A stretch of 64,000 bases of DNA from an uncultured Collinsella sp. (GCA_900546115.1 URBQ01000001.1:42433-106432), one strand, 5' to 3'. Positions 7,758-20,021 are shown, counted from the stretch's first letter. Notes: generated by a model not told the origin, from the sequence alone. Numbers and translations are program-made.

Positions 7758-9185
7758 ATGGCAGTAGATAACAAGCAGATTGCCACCGATGTCCTCGAGC
7801 TCGTGGGCGGTGCGGAGAATGTTTCCGTTGCCACCAACTGCATGACGCGCCTGCGTCTGACGCTCAAGGATAACAGCAAGGCCGACGTGGAGAAGATCAA
7901 GAAGGTGAAGGGTGTTCTGGGTTGCCAGTTCGCCGGCAGCCAGCTCCAGGTCATCATCGGCCAGAACGTGCCCAAGGTGCTCGCCGAGTTCGTCGCCATC
8001 TCCGGCGTCAAGCAGGGCGAGGCCGTCAACGAGAACCTCGATGCTCCCAAGGAGAAGTTCGAGCTCAAGAACCTGCCCAACATCATCCTCGACTATCTGT
8101 CGGGCTCCATGACCCAGCTCATCCCGCTGCTCATGGCCGGCGGTCTGTTCCGTACCATCGCGGCCGTCCTCGGCCCCACCATGCTCGGTGTGCTCTCGGC
8201 CGACGACCCGACCTATACGTTCCTCTACACCACGCTGTACGAGGCCACGTTCACCTTTATCCCCATCTACCTGGGTTATGCCGCGGCTAAGAAGCTCGGC
8301 GCCAGCCCGGTGCTCGGCATGCTGCTCGGTGGCGCCCTCATGGCTCCTTCCGTGGTGAGCGTCGCCACCCAGGAGGGCGGCGGCATCATCTCCGTCTACG
8401 GCATCCAGATCGCTGCTGCCAACTATCAGCAGTCCGTCCTGCCGATCATCCTTTCGGTGCCCGTCCTGTACTTCATCGAGAAGTTCTTTAAGAAGGTTAT
8501 GCCCGACGTGCTGTCCACGGTCTTCACGCCGTTCTGCACCATGATCGTCACGATCCCCATTGCCTTCATCGTCCTCGCTCCGATCGGCAACGAGATCGGT
8601 ACGCTGATCGCCAACGCCCTCTTCGGCCTTGCTGACCTTGGCGGCATCGGCATCCTGATCGTCATGGCCATCCTCGGCGCCTTCTGGCAGCTCTTCGTGG
8701 TCTGCGGCATGCACATGCCCGTCATCCTGCTCGCCCAGGTTCAGATCATCGCTGCCGGTTACGATCCCTTCGTCTTCGTTTCCACCAACTGCGCTATGGC
8801 CGCTGTCTGGGGCTGCGCCTTCGGTGCCTTCCTCAAGATGAAGAACCCCGACGAGAAGTCTCTCGCCATCGGTTACGTCATCTCCGCCATCGCCGGCGGC
8901 GTCACCGAGCCCGCGCTCTTCGGCATCCTCATGCGCTTCCGTCGCACCATGTTTGGCATGTTCATCGGCGGTGCTATCGGCGCTGTGTTCTCCGGCCTCA
9001 TGGGTGTTACCTACTACCTCGCAGGCGGTGCCTCCAACTTCCTGGTCTTCACCAACTACCTGCAGGGTGGCCAGATGAACACCGTCTGGGCTATTGTTGG
9101 TATGGCAATCTCCTTTGTCATCGCCGCTGCCGTCGTCTTTGCCTGCGGCTTCTCCAAGGAGGAACTCGCCGAGATGGAGGCCTAA
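7758..9185 (+). CDS. PTS beta-glucoside-type IIBC component
   Basis: Membrane permease that phosphorylates an incoming beta-glucoside or related sugar. The IIB domain (1-~85) contains ATNCMTRLRL with the phosphorylated Cys. The IIC domain (~105-470) has about ten hydrophobic segments and GGVTEPALFGILMRF, the conserved glucose-superfamily IIC motif. There is no fused IIA; the separate IIA(Glc)-type gene at 18186 very likely supplies it. The ATG at 7758 has GGGGAGGGG upstream; the in-frame ATG at 7743 is less well placed. Followed by a strong terminator, so it is transcribed alone from the operator-rich region. Confidence 0.9.
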   Translation: MAVDNKQIATDVLELVGGAENVSVATNCMTRLRLTLKDNSKADVEKIKKVKGVLGCQFAGSQLQVIIGQNVPKVLAEFVAISGVKQGEAVNENLDAPKEKFELKNLPNIILDYLSGSMTQLIPLLMAGGLFRTIAAVLGPTMLGVLSADDPTYTFLYTTLYEATFTFIPIYLGYAAAKKLGASPVLGMLLGGALMAPSVVSVATQEGGGIISVYGIQIAAANYQQSVLPIILSVPVLYFIEKFFKKVMPDVLSTVFTPFCTMIVTIPIAFIVLAPIGNEIGTLIANALFGLADLGGIGILIVMAILGAFWQLFVVCGMHMPVILLAQVQIIAAGYDPFVFVSTNCAMAAVWGCAFGAFLKMKNPDEKSLAIGYVISAIAGGVTEPALFGILMRFRRTMFGMFIGGAIGAVFSGLMGVTYYLAGGASNFLVFTNYLQGGQMNTVWAIVGMAISFVIAAAVVFACGFSKEELAEMEA

Positions 9186-9226
9186 GGCCAAACCGTTCGG
9201 TCACATATGACCTCACCTACACGACA

Positions 9227-9262
9227 GGGCCCCGTCAGGCGTAAGCCCGGCGGGGCCCTTCT
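9227..9262 (+). terminator. Rho-independent terminator after PTS IIBC
   Basis: GC-rich stem GGGCCCCG / CGGGGCCC with a short internal pairing, followed by TTCTT. Confidence 0.75.
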
Positions 9263-9393
9263 TGCAAGGTAGACTGATGGGGCGGACGGTATTCGCCCGC
9301 GATGGTTTGCCAAGCGGCGGGGGCTTTCGCGCGGGGTTACCGCGAAAGCCCTCGGCGGTTCGCAAATCCTTTATCAAACGAAAGGACATGCAG

Positions 9394-10707
9394 ATGAGTT
9401 TGGGAAAGCTGACCGTCAACGGTCGCCAGGATGGCTTTTTGTGCGAGGGCAAACCGTTCTTCTGGTTTGCCGATACGTGCTGGAGCGCATTTACGAGCAT
9501 CGCCGAGAACGACTGGGATTACTACCTGACCCGCCGTGCCGAGCAGGGCATGAACGCACTGCAGATCAACACGCTGCCGCAGTGGGATCGCTGCTGCCCC
9601 GACCTGGGCATTTGGCCCTATGCCAGCGAGGACGGCGTGCACTTTGATTGGTCCCGTCCCAACCAGGCGTACTGGGATCGTGCCGCCGCCATGTGCCGTG
9701 CTGCCGTCGAGCACGGCATTCGTCCGGCGCTCGTGCTCATGTGGTGCAATTACGTACCCGGTACCTGGGGCGCCAAGATCGCCGAGCGTTGCGGCGCCGA
9801 GGTTATGCCGCGTGAGGAGGTTCGCGTCCACGTTGCCCGCGTCGTCGAGAACCTGGGCGAGTTCGACCCCGTCTACGTGGTGACGGGCGATACCGACTTT
9901 GCCGGCGACGAGGCGATCGCCTATTACGAGGACGCCCTCGACGAGGTCGTCAAGCGCGCGCCCGAGGCACTGCGCACCATGCATATCAACCGCGGTAACC
10001 GCACCATTCCGGCGCAGTATCTGGACCGTCTGGACTTTTATATGTTCCAGCCCGGCCACAACTACGAGGGCCAGCCCGAGGCATGGCGTCTGCCGCAGGA
10101 CTTTATCGCCAACTATCCCAAAAAGCCGATGGTCAACTCCGAGCCTTGCTACGAGCAGATGGGTGCGTCGCGCAACGTCTACTGGCGTTTTACCGCGCAG
10201 GATTGCCGCGCGAGCGTATGGTCGTCGATTCTTGCCGGCGCCAGTGCCGGCGTGACCTATGGCGCACACGGCGTGTGGAACTGGCAGACATCGCGCAGCC
10301 AGGGCTCGGTCCTGGGCGAGGGCTTTGACATGCCCTTCCGCTGGCAAGAGTGCCTGCAGTTTGCGGGCGTGTGGGACTTTGGCCTGATCGAGCACGTGCT
10401 ACGCGGCCTGGGTGCCACAAGCGCGGATGGGGCGGTAGCTGTTGAACCCGCGCAGGAGTTGCTCGACGATGCACGCGAAGCCATCCGTGTGGCGCGCGTG
10501 GGCGAACGCGTGGTGGTCTATCTGCCGAGGACCACGGCCGTCAAGCTCAAACTCGAGGGCGGCGCAACCGCCTGGAATGCTGTGGCGTTTGATCTGGAGA
10601 ACAAGCGCGTGGCAAACCTGCCGGTTGTGCCCGTCGACGGTGCCGTGCGCGTGGCTCAGCATCCCTTTGAGCACGACGCGCTTCTGGTGGTCTCGCCCAC
10701 TCAGTAG
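9394..10707 (+). CDS. DUF4038-type glycoside hydrolase (GH140-like)
   Basis: 437-residue TIM-barrel protein without signal peptide. It opens with LTVNGRQDGFLCEGKPFFWFADTCW, then LTRRAEQGMNALQINTLPQWD, the layout of DUF4038 proteins, which include GH140 apiosidases. Candidate active-site carboxylates lie in VVTGDTDFAGDE (about residue 165) and KPMVNSEPCYEQM (about residue 250). The C-terminal ~90 residues form a beta domain like the DUF4038-associated C-terminal domain. ATG 9394 is favoured by AAAGGA seven bases upstream; ATG 9388 is also possible. An intracellular enzyme next to a PTS and a 6-phospho-beta-glucosidase suggests trimming of imported plant glycosides. The exact sugar is not determined. 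Confidence 0.7.
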   Translation: MSLGKLTVNGRQDGFLCEGKPFFWFADTCWSAFTSIAENDWDYYLTRRAEQGMNALQINTLPQWDRCCPDLGIWPYASEDGVHFDWSRPNQAYWDRAAAMCRAAVEHGIRPALVLMWCNYVPGTWGAKIAERCGAEVMPREEVRVHVARVVENLGEFDPVYVVTGDTDFAGDEAIAYYEDALDEVVKRAPEALRTMHINRGNRTIPAQYLDRLDFYMFQPGHNYEGQPEAWRLPQDFIANYPKKPMVNSEPCYEQMGASRNVYWRFTAQDCRASVWSSILAGASAGVTYGAHGVWNWQTSRSQGSVLGEGFDMPFRWQECLQFAGVWDFGLIEHVLRGLGATSADGAVAVEPAQELLDDAREAIRVARVGERVVVYLPRTTAVKLKLEGGATAWNAVAFDLENKRVANLPVVPVDGAVRVAQHPFEHDALLVVSPTQ

Positions 10708-10761
10708 CGCGCGGTTCCAACGCGACCAGCGGCAAAAAGGCGCGGGCAACGACTACAGAAT

Positions 10762-10825
10762 GAGGGTGGATAATCTCCCGTTTTTTGCCTGTGTACAGGC
10801 TCAAAGTGGGAGATTATCCACCCTC
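10762..10825. repeat. Repeat family A double hairpin, copy 2
   Basis: 64-bp core with arms GAGGGTGGATAATCTCCC and GGGAGATTATCCACCCTC, inner stem GCCTGT/ACAGGC, followed by GTCATTT. It lies between two convergent genes. Compared with copy 3, the arms carry a matched pair of changes that preserve pairing. Confidence 0.9.
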
Positions 10826-10857
10826 GTCATTTAAGTGTCCAAAAATCCTCTCTCGTT

Positions 10858-11712
10858 TTATTTGAGCCCGGGCAGCTTGGTAAAGGGGAAGGACTGCTCG
10901 AGGAACTCGGAGCAGCGGGCGTAATCTTTGGCAAAGTAGCTGCTGTAGAGCGAATCGAGCACGTATTGCACGGCGATGTGACTGGCAAACTGCGTGATGC
11001 GGTGCGTCATGCTCTCGTGGTCACTCACCGTAAGGTAGGCGGCAAAGCCAGGGTGAATGCGCGCGCAATAAGGCGTGCCGATGACGATGACCGGGACATG
11101 TCGACTGCTGAGGATCGGCAAGATGTCCTTGAGGTTGGGGGCAAGGCCGCTGTAGGAGATGACGATTGCCGCATGGTCGGGGCCCGAGGCGAGCGCCGTT
11201 CGCACCTGGGCCTCGACACCGTCGTGGCACGTCGCGCTTTTACCGGCGGAGAGCAGGCGGTCGCGGAACATTCCCGCTGGATAGAGGTTGTGCGAGCCCG
11301 TGTAGATGTCCACGGTGCCGGCGCGCATGATGAGCTTGGCGGCGTGGTTGAGCTGTGCAGGGTCGAGCAGCTCCTGCGTTTCGGCCAAGGTGGTCTGGTA
11401 GAGCCCCTCCATGCGTTCCATCACCTGCGCAGGGGTGGAGGTGGCATCGAAGGGAAAGTTGATGTCCACGTCGCGCCGGTTGCCCGCCTCGGTCGCCTGG
11501 CGGATGAGCTCGACCTTGAGATCTTTGAAGCCCTCGAGGCCGAGCTTTTTGCAAAAGCGGTGAACGCTCGCGACCGAAACGTTGGCGCGCGCGGCAAATT
11601 CCTTAATGGAAAGCCCGCGCACATCCTCGCCCATGGCGAGCGCCGTTTGCCCAAGTTGTTGCTCGGTGGGGGTGAGGCTTTTGCCCTGCGTGATCTTTCG
11701 CCTGATATCCAT
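10858..11712 (-). CDS. RpiR/MurR-family transcriptional regulator
   Basis: 284 residues: an N-terminal HTH_6 domain (FAARANVSVASVHRFCKKLGLEGFKDLK, residues ~38-68) and a C-terminal SIS sugar-phosphate-binding domain (~110-250, with AGTVDIYTGSHNL and AIVISYSGLAPNLKDILPIL). Such proteins sense a phosphosugar and usually repress neighbouring catabolic genes. The ATG at 11712 has AGGAG four bases upstream. It lies downstream of the GH106-like gene on the same strand. The GTAAAC palindromes at 7.3-7.65 kb are one possible target. Confidence 0.88.
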   Translation of the reverse strand: MDIRRKITQGKSLTPTEQQLGQTALAMGEDVRGLSIKEFAARANVSVASVHRFCKKLGLEGFKDLKVELIRQATEAGNRRDVDINFPFDATSTPAQVMERMEGLYQTTLAETQELLDPAQLNHAAKLIMRAGTVDIYTGSHNLYPAGMFRDRLLSAGKSATCHDGVEAQVRTALASGPDHAAIVISYSGLAPNLKDILPILSSRHVPVIVIGTPYCARIHPGFAAYLTVSDHESMTHRITQFASHIAVQYVLDSLYSSYFAKDYARCSEFLEQSFPFTKLPGLK

Positions 11713-11787
11713 ATGGCTCCTATGCGTTTGCGTCGCGATAAACCAATCATAGCGATAAATAAAACGTTCGGCTTGGCTGGGAGTTTT

Positions 11788-11832
11788 GGTCCGCCGGTCT
11801 ATGAACGACGGACCGCTCGACGCTGTGCGGGC
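11788..11832. repeat. Repeat family E, copy 2
   Basis: Hairpin GGTCCGCCG / CGACGGACC (one mismatch) followed by GCTCGACGCTGTGCGGGC. Same order as copy 1 but with an unrelated hairpin sequence. It is in the gap between the GH106-like gene and the RpiR gene. Confidence 0.6.
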
Positions 11833-11878
11833 TCAACATAGGGGCGCTGTCCTTGTTGGGCCGTTTGCGCCCGGGGCG

Positions 11879-14470
11879 TTACCCGAGCACGCGTACGGGC
11901 CCCAAGAGACCGCTGGGCTCGGAGGGCTCGGTCATGCCGAACACGTCGGGGACGGCGTGGTCGAGGGTGTTGATGATGTCAATCGTGAGCGCGTGCTCAC
12001 CGGCTAAAAGTGCGGCGGCCTCAAAGCGGTAAGGCGGACAGATGCGGGTGCCGAGGGATTTGCCGTCGAGGGTGACGGTTGCGGTCTCAAAGACCTCCCC
12101 AAGGTCGATGACAGCGCGGCTGGCCGCTTCGCCCAGGACAAAGGAGGCCTGGTAGCGGAACGTGCCGGCCTTGCCGGGGAACTCGGCCGAGGAAAGGTCG
12201 TGCAGGTCTGCAAGCTCAACAGACTCGCCAAAGGCATCGGTACCAGGGGCAGAGAAGGCAACCGCCCAGGGCCCGTCGACGCATGTGGCTTCGTCTCCAG
12301 CAGTTGCCGCGCCGGCGGAACCTGTAGCCCCAAGGACCACGATGCAGCTCTCGTAGGGAGCCAGCTCGAGCGTGCCGTCAAAGGCGGCGGGATCGGTGCC
12401 GTTGAGCAGGTCGAGGCGCGCGCCTGCAACGGGTATGCCGTCGGCAAGCGCAATCTGAGTGGAGATACCCTGCTTGGGATGCTCGTTGACGAGCATCAGA
12501 TAGGTCTCGCCCGCCCGCTCGTAGCGCAGTGCGCGCAGCCAGGGCTGGGGCTCGGCGCAAACCACGGTCTGCATGCCGGTGTTGGCAAGTGTGTCTGCGA
12601 GCTCGGTGGTCGCCAGGAGCTTGATGCCGGCGACCGCGGCTGCATCCAGGGAGGCAAAGCCCTCGCGACCTGCAGTGTCACCGTCGTAGCGCTTGTTCGG
12701 CAACTCATCCAGCGCGTACACGGCAACACCTGCGGCTGCGGCACGCGCGGCAAAGTCGAGCACGGCTTCGCCGACAAACTCGGCTCCGGGCATCACCAGG
12801 CAGCGGTATGCCTGGCCGTTCACGCTAAAGCCGCTACCGTCTGCGGCAATTTCAACGGCATAGCGCCCTGCGTCCTCAAATGCCTCTGACGGCACGATGT
12901 CAAAGTCGACCTGCGCGCGCATAAGCTCGGAGGCGGCATGCTGCATAAAGTTCGCCTCGCCTGCCCACTCGGCGTCCGCATGGTAGAGAAGCGCCACCGG
13001 GGTCGTTGCGCGCCCGCCGCTCAGCAGGCTCGCCGTACGGTTCATGTAGCTCATAAGCTGCCCAAAGTGTGCAAACTGGGGGTTTTGGCCATGCGCATAG
13101 AAATGCGGCGGGCAGTCCCAGTCGGGGAAGGCGGCCATGCTAAAGGCATGCGGCACAAACCAATTGACGCCGCGCACCAAAAAATGATCGGCGATCCACT
13201 TCATCTCGCGTAGGCCTTCGTGCCATCCAAATGCGCCAAAGACCTCGGCCATGCAGCGCCCCTGCTTTTTGGGGTCGAGGTGTGCTGCCGAGGAGCCCAG
13301 CTTGGGCAGCACGTAGTTATAGAACTCGAGGTCCCACACGCCGCGTCCGTAGCTGTGAAGGCCGCGGTCCATGCCGGGTACCAGCTGGTTGATCACGATG
13401 TCGACGCCCGCCATGTCCTGACCGCCCACGGCGCGGAAGTAGTGCCCGGCGCCCACGCCCAGGCGCGCGTGGCAGTCCTTGTCCTCGATAACGTGGCCGA
13501 TGTACTGCACGCCGCGCGCGCGGCACCAGTCTCCGAGCTGGTCGCAGAAGCACTCCTTATAGAGGGTGCTCGCGATGTCCATATAGACGTGGCGTACGTG
13601 CGCGCCGGCCGGCTCGCGGTCCCACAGGTGCGGGAGCTCGGCCAGGTAGCGCTCGCCCAGTGCCGCGCGCAGGCGACGCTCAAGCTCGGCCGACCAGGGT
13701 AGGGGCGCGGTGGCCTTGCCGATGAGCGTGTCCGAGATGCCATCGGGGCCCGTGGTGCCCTTCTCGTTGGCAAATCCGGGCTCATCGGAGAAAAAGCCCA
13801 AGATGGTCTTGCTAAACTCATCGCCCAGATGCTCAAAATGCGGCTCGTAGACAGCATCGATGAGCTGCGCCACCGAGGCGCGGTCGACCATATTGATGTA
13901 GTCCTCGTTGTAGGAGGTCTTGCCGCTCGTGAACATCACGCATGCCTGCGTGAGGCCCGCAGGTGCATCGAAGACCAGGCGGCTGGGGTTGCCGTCTGCA
14001 TCGTCGATTACTCGGTAAGCGACGTCGACGGGGCTGCCGTCCTGCATAAATGTCACGCCGTAGAAGCGCTCCGTTTTGTCGAGCATGTTGGCGAGCGCGA
14101 TGCTCGCGGCGGACGTGGGGCCCACGATGTCGAACGTGCGGTGCGTGAGCACGATCTTGCGGAGCTTGGGCACGGCCTCCTTGACGGCCCCGTTGGCAAA
14201 GCCCGTGGGGAAGTGCGCGTCGTCCAAGATCCAGAGCTTAAGGCCCAGCTGCCTGCACTCGTCAATGACAAAGCGCAAGTCGCGCCACCAGCCCTCGCCG
14301 CAAAAATCGGGGTGTGGGCGGCTTTCGAGACAGACCTCGTGGATGTCGGCGCCGGCGATCTTCTCCAGATACTCGGCAATGGTCTTATGGCTCTCGCCCT
14401 TCATCCACAAAAACGGAAGCACGTGGTTGTCGTATGTGCCCTCGAGCACCTGCTGATAGTACGCGGTCAT
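11879..14470 (-). CDS. GH106-like glycosyl hydrolase (putative alpha-L-rhamnosidase)
   Basis: 863 residues, no signal peptide. The N-terminal barrel contains IHEVCLESRPHPDFCGEGWW and LKLWILDDAHFPTGFANG; a carboxylate-rich loop at about residue 230 contains GFFSDEPGF. A galactose-binding-like beta domain closes the protein, with FRYQASFVLGEAASRAVIDLGEV and VTLDGKSLGTRICPPYRFE. This layout matches large glycosidases annotated as GH106 or related. The ATG at 14470 has AAGGAGG four bases upstream; the frame runs open to 14929 but that stretch overlaps the divergent AraC gene. Likely co-transcribed with rpiR. Removal of rhamnose from rutinoside-like substrates would fit the locus but is inference; assignment to GH106 is moderate. 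Confidence 0.6.
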   Translation of the reverse strand: MTAYYQQVLEGTYDNHVLPFLWMKGESHKTIAEYLEKIAGADIHEVCLESRPHPDFCGEGWWRDLRFVIDECRQLGLKLWILDDAHFPTGFANGAVKEAVPKLRKIVLTHRTFDIVGPTSAASIALANMLDKTERFYGVTFMQDGSPVDVAYRVIDDADGNPSRLVFDAPAGLTQACVMFTSGKTSYNEDYINMVDRASVAQLIDAVYEPHFEHLGDEFSKTILGFFSDEPGFANEKGTTGPDGISDTLIGKATAPLPWSAELERRLRAALGERYLAELPHLWDREPAGAHVRHVYMDIASTLYKECFCDQLGDWCRARGVQYIGHVIEDKDCHARLGVGAGHYFRAVGGQDMAGVDIVINQLVPGMDRGLHSYGRGVWDLEFYNYVLPKLGSSAAHLDPKKQGRCMAEVFGAFGWHEGLREMKWIADHFLVRGVNWFVPHAFSMAAFPDWDCPPHFYAHGQNPQFAHFGQLMSYMNRTASLLSGGRATTPVALLYHADAEWAGEANFMQHAASELMRAQVDFDIVPSEAFEDAGRYAVEIAADGSGFSVNGQAYRCLVMPGAEFVGEAVLDFAARAAAAGVAVYALDELPNKRYDGDTAGREGFASLDAAAVAGIKLLATTELADTLANTGMQTVVCAEPQPWLRALRYERAGETYLMLVNEHPKQGISTQIALADGIPVAGARLDLLNGTDPAAFDGTLELAPYESCIVVLGATGSAGAATAGDEATCVDGPWAVAFSAPGTDAFGESVELADLHDLSSAEFPGKAGTFRYQASFVLGEAASRAVIDLGEVFETATVTLDGKSLGTRICPPYRFEAAALLAGEHALTIDIINTLDHAVPDVFGMTEPSEPSGLLGPVRVLG

Positions 14471-14584
14471 GGATCCTCCTTGGCTCGATCGATCTGCTGC
14501 ATAGCACAGATTATGGACACGTCGGCGCGTTCTGCTAATATCTGAATCACGACGAACTATGACCAAATCAACGATTGGCAAGCC

Positions 14585-17187
<2,603 letters not shown>

Positions 17188-17199
17188 GGGGTTCCTACT

Positions 17200-18045
17200 A
17201 TGTCCTCCCGCAAAATCTTGTTCCTTGATGTCGATGGCACGATCACCGACTATGAGGGCAATATCCCCGCGTCTTGCGTGGCGGCCATCCAGACCGCCCG
17301 CGCTAACGGGCATCTGGCCTATATGTGCACGGGTCGCAGCAAAGCCGAGGTGCCGCCCGAGCTCGAGGCTATCGGTTTCGACGGCATGCTCGGCGGCAAC
17401 GGCTCCTATGTGGAGAGCGACGGCGAGGTGGTGATGCACCAGCTCATTACGGCTGACCAGTGCCGCCATATCGTAGACTGGCTGCACGGCCGTGGCCTCG
17501 AGTTTTATCTCGAGAGCAACAACGGCCTGTTTGCAAGTGAGAACTTCCGCGAGGCTGCGCGTCCGGTGCTTAGGACCTATGCCGGTCGCAAGGGCGTGGA
17601 GGGCGCCGACGAGCTCGAGACCGACGACGTCATGCACGGGATGGTCTACGGCGCGCCGCTCTACCGCGATGACCTCAATAAGGTGAGCTTTATCCTGTCG
17701 AGCTATCAGGACCATCTGGATAGCATCGAGGAGTTCCCCGATCTTGAGTGTCACACCTGGGGCGGTGCGGGCGAGACGGCGCTCTTTGGTGACATGGGTG
17801 TGCGCGGCATTACCAAGGCGCACGCCGTCAACACGCTGCTCGAGCACCTGGGCGCCGACCGTGCCGATACCGTGGCCTTCGGCGATGCCAAGATCGATAT
17901 CCCCATGTTCGAAGCGTGCGCGACGAGTGTGGCCATGGGGTCGGGTGGCGTCGAGTGCAAGGCCGCGGCCGATTACGTGACCACCGACGTCGATGATGAC
18001 GGCATCTGGAACGCTTTTGTGCATCTGGGGCTTATCGAGGATTAA
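17200..18045 (+). CDS. HAD-superfamily hydrolase (Cof type)
   Basis: 281 residues. Motif I is LFLDVDGTITD (nucleophile Asp), motif II YMCTGRSKAEV, a type-C2 cap contains the variable middle, and motif IV is TVAFGDAKIDIPMFEA; the Lys of motif III is in GITKAHAV. Cof-type enzymes dephosphorylate sugar phosphates and related compounds. Position between the 6-phospho-beta-glucosidase and the IIA gene suggests relief of sugar-phosphate load or provision of free glucose. The exact substrate cannot be read from sequence. Confidence 0.88.
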   Translation: MSSRKILFLDVDGTITDYEGNIPASCVAAIQTARANGHLAYMCTGRSKAEVPPELEAIGFDGMLGGNGSYVESDGEVVMHQLITADQCRHIVDWLHGRGLEFYLESNNGLFASENFREAARPVLRTYAGRKGVEGADELETDDVMHGMVYGAPLYRDDLNKVSFILSSYQDHLDSIEEFPDLECHTWGGAGETALFGDMGVRGITKAHAVNTLLEHLGADRADTVAFGDAKIDIPMFEACATSVAMGSGGVECKAAADYVTTDVDDDGIWNAFVHLGLIED

Positions 18046-18185
18046 TCGACAATATGAGTGCCACCGGGAAAAAGCGTTGGGATGGGCTCGCGATTCGAGC
18101 CCCCACCTTAGCATTTGAACCATTTGGCACTATAATCACCATAGGCATGCGCATAACGTTGCGCTTAATCAAGAGGAGAAAACGT

Positions 18186-18722
18186 ATGGGTCTGTTTGAC
18201 ATGTTCAAGAAGAAGGCTGAGCCCGCGGCTGCCGCTGCTCCGTCCTCCATCTCTGCTTCTGCCGGCGCCGACGTGCTGTGCTCGCCCGTCAAGGGCAAGG
18301 TCATCAAGATGGCCGACGTGCCCGATCCCGTCTTTGGCGGCGAGGTTCTGGGCAAGGGCTGCGCCGTGTGGCCCGAGGACGATCTGGTCTACGCTCCCTG
18401 CGACGGCAAGGTGACCGTCACCATGGGCCACGCCGTGGGTCTGCAGTCCGATAGCGGCATCGAGGTTCTGGTGCATGTTGGCGTCGATACCGTCAACATG
18501 AACGGCGATGGCTTCGAGGGCTTCGTCAAGGCCGACGACGTCGTAAAGGCTGGCCAGCCCATGCTCAAGATCGACCGCGCCAAGATCGCCGCTGCCGGCT
18601 ACAAGGACTGCGTCGTCGTTGCTGTGTCCAACACCGCCGAGTTTGCCGATGTCGAGCTCGCCGTCGAGGCCGACTCCGCTGTCGCCGCCGGTGACGCCAT
18701 CGTTAAGGTCGTCCGCAAGTAG
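18186..18722 (+). CDS. crr: PTS glucose-type IIA component
   Basis: 178-residue soluble phosphocarrier receiving phosphate from HPr and passing it to IIB. After an Ala-rich linker (residues ~12-30) comes the IIA(Glc) fold: VCSPVKGKVI-like SPVKGKVIKMADVPDPVFGG, YAPCDGKVTV, GIEVLVHVGVDTVNMNG (phospho-His in VHVGVDT, about residue 98) and GQPMLKID. The ATG at 18186 follows AAGAGGAGAA. It is the obvious partner of the IIBC at 7758, which lacks a IIA domain. It is followed by a strong terminator. Confidence 0.9.
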   Translation: MGLFDMFKKKAEPAAAAAPSSISASAGADVLCSPVKGKVIKMADVPDPVFGGEVLGKGCAVWPEDDLVYAPCDGKVTVTMGHAVGLQSDSGIEVLVHVGVDTVNMNGDGFEGFVKADDVVKAGQPMLKIDRAKIAAAGYKDCVVVAVSNTAEFADVELAVEADSAVAAGDAIVKVVRK

Positions 18723-18745
18723 TCTGCGTCATCCAGAAGATGCAC

Positions 18746-18778
18746 AAGGGCGGTCGGGTTATCCGGCCGCCCTTTTTT
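18746..18778 (+). terminator. Rho-independent terminator after IIA
   Basis: Stem AAGGGCGGTCGG / CCGGCCGCCCTT with six terminal T residues, 24 bp after the stop. The following ~250 bp up to 19036 is AT-rich and shows no gene or clear motif. Confidence 0.9.
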
Positions 18779-19035
18779 AATAGGCCGAGCAGGCGCATTT
18801 TATTGCAGTGGGGCTGTTGCGCGGGCCATTCGTTTGTCAAATTGAGTCGCCTGCGCGGTTGTGGCCTCGATTCGTTTTGAATCTAGTTGCTGACCTCTCC
18901 ATACAATCTAGGTTTTTTATTGGATAGAAACGCTTGCCATGCAAATTCTACCGTTCGTATTTGTTGCTCAACAACTTGCTAATGCCTCTCTGTAATCTAG
19001 GTATGAAATTAGCATACGCGTAAGGGGAGGAATTG

Positions 19036-19779
19036 ATGAAAGGCATCTCGAGAAGAGGCTTTCTAGCCGGAATTGCAACGTTGGGCCTTGCTGGATGTTC
19101 GGGCAAACCTGATAAGACAGACGGCTCTACGCTAAAACTGAAAAAGGGCACGCTTAAGAATGAAAGTAGTCCAAAGAGTTCCGATATTGTAGTAACCATG
19201 GACCCTATTTACAACTATCAGGTTGGTCAAAGCGGTTGTGACTATATTACAAAAATCAAAAACACTAGTGATCAAGTTGTTGTCGACTGGGGAGTTGATG
19301 GCATCGCAAAGAAGGCGGACGGCACACTATGTGGCACCGTGAGTAGTAATATATCTAGCTGCTGTGCTCTTCTTCCGGGGCAAGAAATATGGTACTTCGG
19401 TGCAATTGGTGGCATAGATGAGCTACCGGCGTCACTTGAGCTTACGTTTAGGGTTAATTCCTTTAAGAAAGTCACCGAAAAAGACACCTATGAGTTCACA
19501 GTGTTAAATGAACGATTAGAACAAATCGGTACTAATATGTACCGTTTTGATGTCGAAATTCAAAATGATTCGCCGTATGACTATGGTTCGGGCACGACGC
19601 TCATGGGCGTATTGAAAGATGATATGGGGAACGTCGTGAACGGATTTGCGGGTGGCTCTGATGTTCTTGAAGCGGGCTGCCATACGATAATTTCTGCCAC
19701 TAGCGGTCTCGATTTGACTGGATCCCCCTATGCATCGTACGAGTACAGCATTTTGAAGAACGTTCTTGAACCGTGCTAA
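19036..19779 (+). CDS. Putative Tat-targeted lipoprotein
   Basis: 247 residues, function unknown. The N terminus ISRRGFLAGIATLGLAGCSG combines a twin-arginine motif with a lipobox (LAGC), predicting export and lipid anchoring at the outer face of the membrane. The rest is beta-rich with Ser/Thr/Asp, possibly an immunoglobulin-like fold (FxVEIQNDSPYDYGSGTTLMG). The ATG at 19036 follows GGGGAGG; a TTG one codon earlier is less likely. Base composition is clearly lower in GC than flanking genes, suggesting acquisition together with the next gene. Confidence 0.7.
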   Translation: MKGISRRGFLAGIATLGLAGCSGKPDKTDGSTLKLKKGTLKNESSPKSSDIVVTMDPIYNYQVGQSGCDYITKIKNTSDQVVVDWGVDGIAKKADGTLCGTVSSNISSCCALLPGQEIWYFGAIGGIDELPASLELTFRVNSFKKVTEKDTYEFTVLNERLEQIGTNMYRFDVEIQNDSPYDYGSGTTLMGVLKDDMGNVVNGFAGGSDVLEAGCHTIISATSGLDLTGSPYASYEYSILKNVLEPC

Positions 19780-19973
19780 GCAGATGAAAATCAACAGCGT
19801 TTCTTAGTTTGCAGCATCCAGTTACCGTTCTCCCCGCAACTCCATCACAACGGAAAGAATCTCGTATGTTTCAGGACTGACGTGAACAATCGCGTATCGA
19901 ATATCGCAGCATTTGAGCGCTTTTACATTATCCTAGTCAATTGGAATATCATCGCTATTTTGAACCTGTCCCA

Positions 19974-20021
19974 AGCCTGGGGGTTAAGGGGACGCTGGTT
20001 CGAATCCAGTCGTCCCGATCA
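19974..20021 (+). pseudogene. 3' fragment of a tRNA gene (possibly tRNA-Pro)
   Basis: The stretch has a complete T-arm (CTGGTTCGAATCCAG, 19995-20009), followed by CGTCCCGATCA, which looks like the 3' acceptor strand with discriminator. It is preceded by CTGGGGGTTAAGG, which resembles an anticodon loop (GGG) and 3' anticodon stem. The 5' acceptor strand, D-arm and 5' anticodon stem are missing. Such 3' halves are the usual scar of integration at a tRNA gene. The 350-bp gap 19780-20130 otherwise shows no gene. Confidence 0.6.

Noticed and set aside
7689..9191. 500-codon minus-strand frame rich in Asp/Gly/His
   Set aside because: Complement of the PTS IIBC gene; composition is an artefact of reading membrane-protein codons backwards.
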